Shown here piece by piece: positions 51,212 to 63,937 of a stretch of DNA of 64,000 nt. A model generated the notes under the pieces. That model ran no database searches. It saw only the letters and a program-made list of their open reading frames with translations, and had not been told where the DNA came from. The DNA lies in the NCBI GenBank assembly GCA_050952845.1, contig JBMNLP010000001.1:248001-312000 (forward strand). Direction: 5' to 3'. Origin of the DNA: JAGVSV01 sp050952845. GTDB taxonomy: Bacteria; Bacillota; Clostridia; Christensenellales; Aristaeellaceae. The translations under genes and the position numbers were made by a program. The first letter of the stretch is position 1. Each line of letters opens with the position of its first letter.

Positions 51212-51592
51212 TCAGCTCGCTTTTGCCGGCAGCGACATGTGGATGCTGTATATTCCGCATTTGTCCCCCTCCATCTGCACATCGGTGACCAGCGTTCCGA
51301 TGATCAGCTGGGCGATTTCAGGGTCCACCGGCGTGCATTCCTGGTAATGATGCGCACGCTCGGCATGGAGGGAGATCATCAGCTTGTCGTCGACCAGGTC
51401 GCACTCCAGCGTGATTCGGACGGCTTCGCGCATTTGGTGGGTCAGCAGATCGAAGGCTTCATCGGACGCCGTGCGCAGGTCGTCGATCATGTCCAGCGAC
51501 AGGTTGGCCACGGTGCCGATGCCGCTGAGCGCAGTACGCAACACCAGCGCCCACTCGGGCTTGGCGGGTACGGAGATTGTCGTACGGGTCAT
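51212..51592 (-). CDS. RsbW/SpoIIAB-like anti-sigma protein with degenerate ATPase motifs
   Basis: This 126-residue protein has the GHKL-like layout of RsbW. The N-box region reads DDLRTASDEAFDLLTH, where the canonical EAxxN Asn is Leu. The G1 box (DxGxG) is missing, and the text there is ERAHHYQECTPVDP. The ATG overlaps the dnaE stop (ATGA) and its stop is one base before the sigma gene, so it is co-translated with both. It probably binds the adjacent sigma factor, but classical ATP-dependent phosphorylation of an RsbV partner seems unlikely. Family assignment is by layout and operon; motif loss lowers certainty. Confidence 0.75.
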   Translation of the reverse strand: MTRTTISVPAKPEWALVLRTALSGIGTVANLSLDMIDDLRTASDEAFDLLTHQMREAVRITLECDLVDDKLMISLHAERAHHYQECTPVDPEIAQLIIGTLVTDVQMEGDKCGIYSIHMSLPAKAS

Positions 51593-54500
51593 TTCTTCAT
51601 TACCACCTTTATATCATCAAGCGGAAAATAGCTGATCAGGTTTGCGCGCGCATCGTCCACATCGTCGCACCAGAGGGTTCTGGGCGCTAACAGCGTGATG
51701 TTTTCATCCGGCAGGTTCAGGTAGACGGGGATGTCGCCGGGCATTTTGCGCATCACTTCCTCAAACTCGGGCATCTGCTCCCGTTTCAGCCTTAAGTATA
51801 GCTTGACAGGCGACTCCTTGGCAAGCACGGCGGGCGGCACGGGTGCGGGCGGGGGCTGCCCCTTGAGGCTGTCGGGCGCCATTTCCTCAATGGCATCGAC
51901 CAGCAGCTTGGTTTCCTCATCTTCGCGCACCGACAGCTTGCCTGTGACCAGAACAGGCATGTCCGGCGTGACCAGCCCGGCATAGCGCTCGTATACCTGC
52001 GGAAACAGCAGGCACTCCACTTGCCCGGTCAGGTCTTCCAGCACGGCAAAGCCCATCATGCTGCCCTTTTTCGTGGCGCGGTTTCTCAGCGACAGCAGGA
52101 TGCCGCCCATGGTTACCATGCGGCCGTCCTCACTGAGCCCCCTATCCTCCCGCTCGGCCAGGTCAGCCAGGTAGGCGGTGTTGATGTCCAGCGCGTCCAG
52201 GGTATCGGTGTATTCGTCCAGCGGGTGGCCCGATATATAGACGCCCGTCATCTCCTTCTCCATGGCTAACAGCACCTTGTGGGGATACTCCCGAAGCGGC
52301 GGATAGTCCGTTTCGTAGGTATCTGCTGCTTCGCCGCCCATGTCAAACAGCGACAGCTGCCCGTCGATGTTGTTTCGGCGCATCCTGGTCTGAGCGTCCA
52401 TGATGTCCTCAAACACGGCGATGCACTGGACGCGCGCGCCGCCCAGCCCGTCGAAGCACCCCGCCTTGATGAGGCTTTCCACGGCGCGCTTGTTGACCAG
52501 GGACCCGTCGATGCGGTGGCAGAAGTCATAGATGTTTTTGAAGGGGCCGCGTTTCCGGCGCTCCTGCACGATGCTGTCCACGGCTTTTTCGCCCACGGTT
52601 TTGATGGCGGCTAAGCCGATGCGGATGCCCTTTTTGCCCTGCTCATCCGTACCCACGGTAAACCGGGCGGCGGAGTGGTTGATGTGGGGCGGCAGCACCG
52701 GGATGCCCTGCTTTCTGCAGTAGTGAATATAGCTTGCTACCTTGGGTGCGTTGCCCATCATGGAGCTCATGATGGCGGCCATGAACTCAGCCGGATAATG
52801 GTACTTCAGCCAGGCGGTCTGCACGCTGAGCACGCCGTATGCAGCGGCGTGGGATTTGTTGAATGCATAGCTGGCGAATGAGGACATCTCGTCGAATATG
52901 GCCTCGGCTGCGCGTTCGCTGACGCCGTTTGCCACGGCGCCGGGAACGCCTTCTTCTTGGGAGCCGTGCACAAAATAGGCGCGTTCCTTTGCCATGACGG
53001 CCTTGTCCTTCTTGGCCATGGCGCGGCGCACCAGGTCGCTCCTGCCCAAGCTGTAGCCAGCCAGGTCGCGGACAATCTGCATAACCTGCTCCTGGTACAC
53101 GATGCAGCCATAGGTCACGTCTAAAATCGGCGCCAACTGCGGGGTGATGTAGCGGATGGTGTCCGGGTTTTGCTTGCCGGCGATATAGCGGGGGATGGAA
53201 TCCATGGGGCCGGGCCGGTACAATGAAATCGCGGCGATGATGTCCTCAAAGTTTTCAGGCTTCATGTTGGTGAGGAAGGTGCGCATGCCCGTGCCTTCCA
53301 ATTGAAACACCCCGTCGGTGTCCCCCTGGGAGATCATGGCGTATACAGCCGGATCATCCAGGGGGATGTCGTCCACCTTTATATGGATGCCCTGGTGTTC
53401 CAGCAGGTCCAGCGTGTCGCGGATGACGGTCAGGGTGCGCAGGCCCAAAAAGTCCATCTTCAACAGCTTGAGCTTTTCCAGGTTGCCCATGGCGTACTGC
53501 GTGGTGATGACGTCGTCATTTTTCTGCAGCGGCACAAAGTGCGTGGTGGGTTCGCTGGTGATCAGCACGCCTGCAGCGTGGGTGCCGGCATGGCGCGGCA
53601 TACCCTCTAACAGCAGCGCCGTGGACACCAGCCTCTCCACCCGGGGGTCGTTGCGGTAGGCGTCCATGAAGATGGGGTTGATGGCCAGCGCGCGCTCCAG
53701 CGTGATGTTCAGCTCCATGGGCACCATCTTGGCGATCCGGTCGGTTTCCTGATAGCTGTAGCCCAGCACGCGCCCCACATCCCGGATAACGCCGCGCGCG
53801 GCCATCGTGCCGAAGGTGATGATCTGGGACACATGGTCCGCCCCGTACTTATTGGAGACATAGTCGATGACCTCCTGCCGCCTTTCGTAGCAAAAGTCAA
53901 CGTCAATGTCGGGCAGAGAGATGCGGTCGGGGTTGAGAAACCGCTCAAACAGCAGGTTGTATTTCAAAGGATCCAACGCCGTAATGTTCAGGCAGTAGGC
54001 CACGATGCTGCCCGCCCCGCTGCCGCGGCCAGGGCCTACCATGATGCCGTTATCCTTGGCGTATTTGATAAAGTCCCACACCACCAGGAAATAATCGTCA
54101 TACCCCATGCCGGATATGACCGACAGCTCGTACTCAAGCCGGTCCCGCGCCTCCTGCGGATTGCCGGGGTAGCGCACGGCAAAGCCTTCCTCGCACAGGC
54201 GCCGCAGCATACCGGCTGCGGTCTCGCCCTCGCCCACGGGGTACCGGGGCAGATGAACGGTGTCAAAATCAAGGGTGACCTGGCAGCGCCCGGCAATTTC
54301 CGCCGCCCGCTCCACCGCGTCGTGGTGGGAGGGGAACAAAGCCTTCATCTCAGCTTCGGATTTCAGGTACAGCTCCTCGGTTTCCATGCGCATGCGCGAC
54401 GTGTCCTCCAGCGTTTTGCCGGTCTGGATGCACATCAGCACCTCCTGCGCGGGGGCGTCTTCGCGCGCCAGGTAGTGGCAGTCGTTGGTGGCTACCAGGG

Positions 54501-55089
54501 GGATGCCTGTTTCGTTTGCCAGTGCCACCAGCCGGGGCAGCACGACCTTTTCCTCGCGGATGCCATGGTCCATGATTTCGATGAAGTACCGGTCCGGGCC
54601 AAAGATGCGCCGCATATAGAGGGCGTGCTCCTTCGCTTCCTGATACAGCCCGTCCAGCAGCAGCCGGGGCAGCTCACCCGACAGGCAGGCGGACAGCGCG
54701 ATCAACCCTTCGCTGTGCTGTTCCAGCAGCGCATAGTCCACCCTGGGGCGGTAGTAAAACCCGCGCGTGAACCCGTCGCTGACCAGCTTCATGAGGTTCT
54801 GGTAGCCCTGGTTGTTCTCGCACAGCAGCACCAGGTGGCTGTACTCGCGCGAGTAGACCCTTTTATCGTCCATGTCCGGACAGACGTATATCTCAGCGCC
54901 GATGACAGGGTGGATGCCTGCCTTCTTGCAGGCTAAATAAAAATCGACCACGCCGTACATGACGCCATGGTCGGTCACAGCGCAGGCGTCCATGCCCAGG
55001 TGTTTTACTTTTTCAACCAGCTGCTCGATGCGGCAGGCGCCGTCTAACAGGCTGTATTCCGTATGCAGGTGCAGGTGCGCGAAAGCCAT
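51589..55089 (-). CDS. dnaE: DNA polymerase III alpha subunit, DnaE type
   Basis: This 1166-residue replicative polymerase starts at the ATG at 55089 with GAAGGAGGATCACC upstream. The PHP domain is N-terminal (HLHTEYSLLDGACR, CAVTDHGVMYG). The polymerase core has the acidic triad region LPDIDVDFCYERRQEVIDY and KMDFLGLRTLTVI. It continues with helix-hairpin-helix text (ESLIKAGCFDGLG) and a C-terminal OB fold (VLEDLTGQVECLLFP). In Firmicutes DnaE works beside PolC. It is the first gene of a cluster with the anti-sigma/sigma pair, and a promoter with TATAAT is visible just upstream. Confidence 0.96.
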   Translation of the reverse strand: MAFAHLHLHTEYSLLDGACRIEQLVEKVKHLGMDACAVTDHGVMYGVVDFYLACKKAGIHPVIGAEIYVCPDMDDKRVYSREYSHLVLLCENNQGYQNLMKLVSDGFTRGFYYRPRVDYALLEQHSEGLIALSACLSGELPRLLLDGLYQEAKEHALYMRRIFGPDRYFIEIMDHGIREEKVVLPRLVALANETGIPLVATNDCHYLAREDAPAQEVLMCIQTGKTLEDTSRMRMETEELYLKSEAEMKALFPSHHDAVERAAEIAGRCQVTLDFDTVHLPRYPVGEGETAAGMLRRLCEEGFAVRYPGNPQEARDRLEYELSVISGMGYDDYFLVVWDFIKYAKDNGIMVGPGRGSGAGSIVAYCLNITALDPLKYNLLFERFLNPDRISLPDIDVDFCYERRQEVIDYVSNKYGADHVSQIITFGTMAARGVIRDVGRVLGYSYQETDRIAKMVPMELNITLERALAINPIFMDAYRNDPRVERLVSTALLLEGMPRHAGTHAAGVLITSEPTTHFVPLQKNDDVITTQYAMGNLEKLKLLKMDFLGLRTLTVIRDTLDLLEHQGIHIKVDDIPLDDPAVYAMISQGDTDGVFQLEGTGMRTFLTNMKPENFEDIIAAISLYRPGPMDSIPRYIAGKQNPDTIRYITPQLAPILDVTYGCIVYQEQVMQIVRDLAGYSLGRSDLVRRAMAKKDKAVMAKERAYFVHGSQEEGVPGAVANGVSERAAEAIFDEMSSFASYAFNKSHAAAYGVLSVQTAWLKYHYPAEFMAAIMSSMMGNAPKVASYIHYCRKQGIPVLPPHINHSAARFTVGTDEQGKKGIRIGLAAIKTVGEKAVDSIVQERRKRGPFKNIYDFCHRIDGSLVNKRAVESLIKAGCFDGLGGARVQCIAVFEDIMDAQTRMRRNNIDGQLSLFDMGGEAADTYETDYPPLREYPHKVLLAMEKEMTGVYISGHPLDEYTDTLDALDINTAYLADLAEREDRGLSEDGRMVTMGGILLSLRNRATKKGSMMGFAVLEDLTGQVECLLFPQVYERYAGLVTPDMPVLVTGKLSVREDEETKLLVDAIEEMAPDSLKGQPPPAPVPPAVLAKESPVKLYLRLKREQMPEFEEVMRKMPGDIPVYLNLPDENITLLAPRTLWCDDVDDARANLISYFPLDDIKVVMKK

Positions 55090-55113
55090 GGTGATCCTCC
55101 TTCATGTCGTTTC

Positions 55114-55166
55114 ATTATACCGGATGCGGGCGCTTGGGTGCAATCATGCGGCTCTTCTTATATAAT
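55114..55166. promoter_or_regulatory. overlapping divergent promoters of dnaE and mnmE
   Basis: Minus strand (dnaE): TTGCAC at 55143-55138, 18 bases, TATAAT at 55119-55114. Plus strand (mnmE): a weak GTGCAA -35 at the same 55138-55143, 17 bases, TATAAT at 55161-55166. Both -10 boxes are perfect and they share one -35 site, so the two promoters should compete for polymerase. The mnmE -35 is poor, so mnmE may depend on other contacts. Confidence 0.55.
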
Positions 55167-55183
55167 GAACGAGGAGGGACGGC

Positions 55184-56509
55184 ATGGAAACGACGACAAT
55201 TGCGGCGCTGGCGACGGCGCCGGGGCAGGGGGGCATCGCGGTGGTGCGCCTGAGCGGCCCGGATGCCGAGGGGCTGCTGGGGCAGGTGTTTGTGCCCAAG
55301 GGCGCCGCGGCGCCTTTTGAAAGCCACCGGATGATGTACGGGCACGCGGTGTTTCAGGGCAGGCTGATCGACGAATGCCTGGCCGTGTTGATGCGGGCGC
55401 CGCGCAGCTATACCAGGGAGGATGTGGCGGAAATCCACACCCACGGCGGCGATGAGGCGGCCAACGGCGTGCTGAACGCATTGTTCGCGCTGGGGGCTGT
55501 GCCTGCCCAGCCGGGCGAGTTTACCTGGCGCGCTTTTCTCAACGGGCGCATTGACCTCAGCCGCGCCGAAGCTGTGATGGCCCTGGTATCGGCCAGCGGC
55601 AGGCGCGCAGCCGACGCTGCGCTGCGCCAGCTGCAGGGCGGCGCCAGCGCCTTTGTCAAGGATATCAGGAGCGCACTCGTGCGCCTGCTGGCAGGCGTTG
55701 AGGCTGTGATCGACTATCCCGAGGAGGTTGACGAGGCTGAGGCTGCGGCGGATATTGCGCCCAAGGCGGAAGCGTTGGCGGGCAGGCTGTCGGCTGCCTG
55801 CGATGAGCGGGCAGCGAGGCTGCTGGAGGAGGGCATGGAGGTGGTGCTGTGCGGCAAGCCCAATGTGGGCAAGTCGTCGCTGCTCAACCGGATGCTGATG
55901 GATGAACGCGCCATTGTGACCGAGGAGCCTGGCACCACGCGGGACATTGTGCGCGGCAGCGTGATGATGGGCGGCCTGCGCGTTCACCTGTCCGACACGG
56001 CAGGCATACGGGAAGGCGGCGGGCAGGTGGAAAAGTTAGGGATCGAGCGGGCATTGAATGCCGTCCAGTCGGCGGATCTGGCGCTGTTGGTCATCGATGG
56101 CTCCCGGCCCATTGATGACCAGGACAGGGCGCTGATGAGGATGGTTCAGGACAGGCAGCATGCGGTGTTGCTCAACAAGTGCGACCTGCCCGGGGCGGAC
56201 GGGCTGCCTGAGGGGCTGCCGGTATCCGCCCGCACCGGCGAAGGCTTGCCAGCAGTGACTGATTTGATCGTGCGCCAGGCCGGGCATCCGGGTGAAACCG
56301 CGCTGACGCTGGCGCGCCACATGCGCTTGGCCAGGTTGGCGGCCGACCACCTGACGGCAGCGGCGGACGCCATGCGGGACGGCGCGCCGCTTGACCTTTG
56401 CGCCATTGACCTGACGGCAGCGCTGAACGCATTGGATGAAATCACGGGCGAGCGCGCGGGGGAGGACATCCTCGACAGCATCTTTTCTACTTTCTGCGTG
56501 GGAAAATAA
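55184..56509 (+). CDS. mnmE: tRNA uridine-5-carboxymethylaminomethyl modification GTPase
   Basis: With MnmG this enzyme installs the (carboxymethyl)aminomethyl group on the wobble uridine of several tRNAs. The 441 residues show an N-terminal folate-binding domain (TIAALATAPGQGGIAVVRLSG), a helical domain and an inserted G domain (about 210-375) with GKPNVGKSSLLN, TTRD, DTAGIREGG and NKCD. The C-terminal catalytic Cys is in the terminal FCVGK. The ATG has GAGGAGGGACGGC upstream. It diverges from dnaE. In many Firmicutes mnmG follows; here the rRNA operon follows directly, so the usual mnmE-mnmG pair is broken. Confidence 0.96.
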   Translation: METTTIAALATAPGQGGIAVVRLSGPDAEGLLGQVFVPKGAAAPFESHRMMYGHAVFQGRLIDECLAVLMRAPRSYTREDVAEIHTHGGDEAANGVLNALFALGAVPAQPGEFTWRAFLNGRIDLSRAEAVMALVSASGRRAADAALRQLQGGASAFVKDIRSALVRLLAGVEAVIDYPEEVDEAEAAADIAPKAEALAGRLSAACDERAARLLEEGMEVVLCGKPNVGKSSLLNRMLMDERAIVTEEPGTTRDIVRGSVMMGGLRVHLSDTAGIREGGGQVEKLGIERALNAVQSADLALLVIDGSRPIDDQDRALMRMVQDRQHAVLLNKCDLPGADGLPEGLPVSARTGEGLPAVTDLIVRQAGHPGETALTLARHMRLARLAADHLTAAADAMRDGAPLDLCAIDLTAALNALDEITGERAGEDILDSIFSTFCVGK

Positions 56510-56518
56510 AAAAAGTTC

Positions 56519-56547
56519 TTGACAAGGTAAGGGAGAGGTGATAAAGT
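56519..56547 (+). promoter_or_regulatory. rRNA operon promoter
   Basis: Perfect TTGACA (56519-56524), 17-base spacer, TAAAGT (56542-56547), ten bases after the mnmE stop and about 125 bases before the 16S 5' end. An A-run (56505-56514) just upstream could act as an UP element. Confidence 0.65.
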
Positions 56548-56673
56548 GTTCAGGCGTCTCAAACGCGGGGCGCCCGAACCTTGACAACGATACAGCGAAG
56601 GAAGCGAAGAACGACAGTAAATTCTGAGAGTAAATTAGCGTATTGTGCTTAGGAGTACGATATGTTAAGGATT

Positions 56674-58201
<1,528 letters not shown>

Positions 58202-58338
58202 GGGAGCGAGTATGTCTGAAAGGACAGATTCGACCCAGGTCGATCGGACGCAAAAGCGTTTGAGCAAGTAAAATGCCATAAGGCAGGACGTAAGTCCGAA
58301 GGATGACTGTCCGCTTCCACTGTATCGTTACCAGGGTT

Positions 58339-58476
58339 CGGAGCCGAGCGCCGCCAGTGGCGGAAGAAGCGAGGCGTAAGAACAATGAGCAAGGGAGAGC
58401 CCGAGGCGCGTAAGCGCCGCAGGGCACGACCATTGCGAATTGCGGGGGGATCGGAGCCGAGCGCCGCCAGTGGCGG
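58339..58476 (+). repeat. 25-base direct repeat in the 16S-23S spacer
   Basis: CGGAGCCGAGCGCCGCCAGT plus GGCGG occurs at 58339-58363 and again at 58452-58476. Each copy contains an internal GCCGCC/GGCGG stem. The spacer (58200-58523) otherwise holds only processing-stem text before the tRNAs. Confidence 0.8.
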
Positions 58477-58523
58477 TGGCAAGGCGTGATTGATAGCGGA
58501 CGAGATCCGACCGCTTGCATCAT

Positions 58524-58599
58524 GGGGGTTTAGCTCAGCTGGGAGAGCGCCTGCTTTGCAAGCAGGAGGTCAGCGGTTCGAGCCCGCTAACCTCCACCA
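58524..58599 (+). tRNA. tRNA-Ala (TGC)
   Basis: 76 bases with a 7-bp acceptor stem (GGGGGTT with AACCTCC, one wobble), anticodon loop TTTGCAA giving TGC, T-loop GGTTCGAGCC and an encoded CCA. It is the usual first spacer tRNA of a Firmicutes rRNA operon. Confidence 0.97.
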
Positions 58600-58602
58600 C
58601 AC

Positions 58603-58679
58603 GGGTCGCTAGCTCAGCCGGTTAGAGCACTCGCCTGATAAGCGAGAGGTCGGTGGTTCGAGTCCACTGCGACCCACCA
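58603..58679 (+). tRNA. tRNA-Ile (GAT)
   Basis: 77 bases with acceptor GGGTCGC/GCGACCC, anticodon loop CTGATAA giving GAT, T-loop GGTTCGAGTCC and an encoded CCA, three bases after tRNA-Ala. Confidence 0.97.
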
Positions 58680-58850
58680 TCGTCACGAATTCGTGATGGC
58701 GCACCTTGACAGCTGCATAACGGAAGAAACGAGAGATTAACTAATACTAATTCAAGGATTAGTAAAAGAGGTTAAGAAGGCCAGTTGCAGCGTACCGAGG
58801 GGTACGCGATCCAGCATGGAGATGCTGGAAGAAAGACATGGTCTCAGGAT

Positions 58851-61491
<2,641 letters not shown>

Positions 61492-61857
61492 ATTACAGGA
61501 TATGTCAAAAATGTTCGGCGTTTGTTGCGTGTGATCATTGGTGGCGATGCGCTCCGGGCGCAGGCAGTCTGCCTGGCAGCATGCCGGCGGCATCAGCGAT
61601 ATGGTCTGCCATCAGGGAGGAAAAAAACGGCTGCTGCCTGGCAAACACGGGGCGAATTTCCGTACGCACGGGAACGCTGGATAGAGAAAACTGCTGCTGC
61701 GCCGTGCGGCCTACGTAGTGCCTCATGTCAAGATGAGCGCGAAAATATTCCTATTGCCATCGATATTCTTTTGTGGTATAGTTCAGTTAACAGATAATTA
61801 TTTCGGTTCCTCGCCCAGCCGTCATGGCTGGAAAATATACATGGAGGTGCGAATTAC
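61492..61857. other. unique sequence between truncated 23S and the Opp-type locus
   Basis: The text from 61492 shows no rRNA character. I see no gene; possible frames have poor codon use and no ribosome sites. Small stem-forming GC stretches lie at 61555-61600. It ends with the promoter at 61754-61782 and the ribosome site of the binding-protein gene. Confidence 0.5.
61754..61782 (+). promoter_or_regulatory. promoter of the peptide transporter locus
   Basis: TTGCCA (61754-61759), 17 bases, TATAGT (61777-61782), giving a leader of about 70 bases before the ATG at 61858 with ATGGAGGTGCG as ribosome site. Confidence 0.65.
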
Positions 61858-63807
61858 ATGAGGAAAAAAACTTTATCCCTGGTGATGGCTGTTGTGATGC
61901 TGATGACAGCCCTGTCCCTGATGTTCCCGGCGTTCGCCGAGGGCGTCGAGTACAAGCAATCCCCCTTTCTGGATGACAAGGTTGCTGCAGGTGAGCTGGC
62001 CCCGGTGGCCGAGCGGCTGCCCAAGGTCACCAAGCTGCCCGACGAAATCCTTCCTGAGTTTTTGGACTATGAAATCGGCAAATACGGCGGCACGATGCGG
62101 TTCATCACCGCGGTGGTCAACTGGGATGCCGATGTGTTCATCATGAACAACGAGGGGCTGTTGACGATGGCATCGGCTAACAGCGACGTGATCACCCCCA
62201 ACATCGTCGAATCCTACGAGGTGAACGACGAGCAGACCGAGTTTACCTTCAGACTGCGCGAAGGCCTGAAGTGGTCCGACGGCGTGCCCGTCACGATGGA
62301 GGACGTCAGGTTCACCATTGAGAAGGTCATCTTCAACGAGGAGATCACCCCTGTCATCGCCAACTACATGCGCGATGGCGGCGTCGCCACCGGCGATCCC
62401 TTCACCTTTGAAGAGATCGACGACTGGACGTTCAAGCTCAGCTTCAAGGAACCCTACGGCGGTTTTGTTGTGCACCTGTCCATCGCAGGCTGGAAGGGCT
62501 ATACTGATTTCCTCAAGCCCAAGCATTTCTTAGAGAAGTTCCATAAGGACAGCTATGAGAGCTACGAAGCCTACACCGAGGCCATGCAGCCCTATGCTGA
62601 TGTCCTCGGTTTGGACCTCAGCTTAGACGCATCCTGGATTACGCTGTTCTCGCAGGCCGACTGCACCAACTGGGAGCTGACCGACCCGACGGACCAGCTG
62701 ACCAGCAAGACCTTCGCCGACGCCGGGCATACGGGCAACTTCCCTGTGCTATACCCATGGGTCATGGTGTCCAGCGATGGCGGCATCACCACCTTTGAGC
62801 GCAACCCCTACTATCATAAGGTGGACGCCGAGGGTAACCAGCTGCCCTATGTGGACAAGCTGACTTCCACGCTGGTGGAGAACATGGAGATGGTGCAGAT
62901 GAAGTATGTCTCTGGCGAGGCGGACTTCGGCCGTGAATCGGCCACCATCGACAACGTTACCCTGTACAAGGAGAACGAGGAAAAAGCCGGCATCACGGCG
63001 TACCTGACCGCGATGCACGTCAACCCCACAGACGTGATGATCAACTTCAACTACAAGGATGAAGCTTGGCAGGAAGTTGTCAACGATGCTCGGTTCCTGC
63101 AGGCGCTGGAGCTGGCCATCGACGCCGAGGAGATTTTGGATTCGGTGTACAAGGGTTTTGGTGAAGTCAATCCCCACTGGAAGTGCGAAGGCGACTTTGA
63201 TGCCGCCAACGCCCTGCTGGACGAGATGGGCATGCAGAGGGGAGCGGACGGCATCCGCACTACGCCCTCGGGCAAGCCCCTCACGCTGCAAATCGTCAAC
63301 TCCCCCGACGCCAAGGACATCACTTCGGTGTCCGAGCTGTATGTCGAGTTCTGGGGCGAGCTCGGCTTGAAAACCGAGATCACCACGCTGGAGTCCTCCA
63401 TGCGTGAACAGAAGCAGCTGGCGAATGAAATTCCCATCCGGGTGATGTGGATCCACTCCACCCAGCTGTGGCACTATGTGGACTTTGGACCGTTGGCGCC
63501 CCTGTGGACGCAATGGTTTGACGCCGGCGGCTTGACCGACCCGACCGTCGAAGCCGGCGAGGAGCCCCCGGAGTGGGCCAAGGAATTTCACCTGCACAAG
63601 CAGTCGCTGATGACCGTTAGCCCGCAGGATGCCGTCAACGTGGTGGTGCCCCAGCTGCTGGAGGTTATGACCAGCAGGCTGTTCATCATCGAGCCGCTGA
63701 TCAACGTGCAGCAGTGCGTTGTCATCAACAGCAACATCGGCAACGTGCCCACCGGCGGCGCCGGCATCAGCTGGAATTTCTCGGGCGAACAGTTCTTCTA
63801 CAGATAA
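61858..63807 (+). CDS. peptide/nickel-type ABC transporter substrate-binding protein (family 5), no lipobox
   Basis: This 649-residue protein has a signal peptide (VVMLMTALSLMFPAFA-E) with a signal peptidase I site and no lipobox Cys. The SBP_bac_5 fold follows, with LREGLKWSDGVPVTMEDVRFTIEK as the family signature and a later FQQALELAIDAEEIL-type strand (LQALELAID). Members bind oligopeptides, but many in gut Clostridia bind oligosaccharides. The DppB/OppB-type permease gene begins 130 bases downstream, past a strong hairpin. It directly follows the broken 23S, whose transcription could feed into it. Confidence 0.9.
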   Translation: MRKKTLSLVMAVVMLMTALSLMFPAFAEGVEYKQSPFLDDKVAAGELAPVAERLPKVTKLPDEILPEFLDYEIGKYGGTMRFITAVVNWDADVFIMNNEGLLTMASANSDVITPNIVESYEVNDEQTEFTFRLREGLKWSDGVPVTMEDVRFTIEKVIFNEEITPVIANYMRDGGVATGDPFTFEEIDDWTFKLSFKEPYGGFVVHLSIAGWKGYTDFLKPKHFLEKFHKDSYESYEAYTEAMQPYADVLGLDLSLDASWITLFSQADCTNWELTDPTDQLTSKTFADAGHTGNFPVLYPWVMVSSDGGITTFERNPYYHKVDAEGNQLPYVDKLTSTLVENMEMVQMKYVSGEADFGRESATIDNVTLYKENEEKAGITAYLTAMHVNPTDVMINFNYKDEAWQEVVNDARFLQALELAIDAEEILDSVYKGFGEVNPHWKCEGDFDAANALLDEMGMQRGADGIRTTPSGKPLTLQIVNSPDAKDITSVSELYVEFWGELGLKTEITTLESSMREQKQLANEIPIRVMWIHSTQLWHYVDFGPLAPLWTQWFDAGGLTDPTVEAGEEPPEWAKEFHLHKQSLMTVSPQDAVNVVVPQLLEVMTSRLFIIEPLINVQQCVVINSNIGNVPTGGAGISWNFSGEQFFYR

Positions 63808-63835
63808 GATAGCAAGCATACCTGAACACCAACAA

Positions 63836-63871
63836 GGGGCGCGCGGCGCAGCTTTCACAGCCGCGCGCCCC
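63836..63871 (+). terminator. strong GC hairpin between binding protein and permease
   Basis: GGGGCGCGCGGC (63836-63847) pairs perfectly with GCCGCGCGCCCC (63860-63871) across a 12-base loop. There is no U-tract, so it more likely protects the upstream mRNA 3' end or attenuates read-through. Confidence 0.55.
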
Positions 63872-63937
63872 GATCCCCGCCCTCTCAACATACGGCTCCC
63901 CGCAGCCGCGCGAATAGAAAGAGCAGGTGAACGAGCT

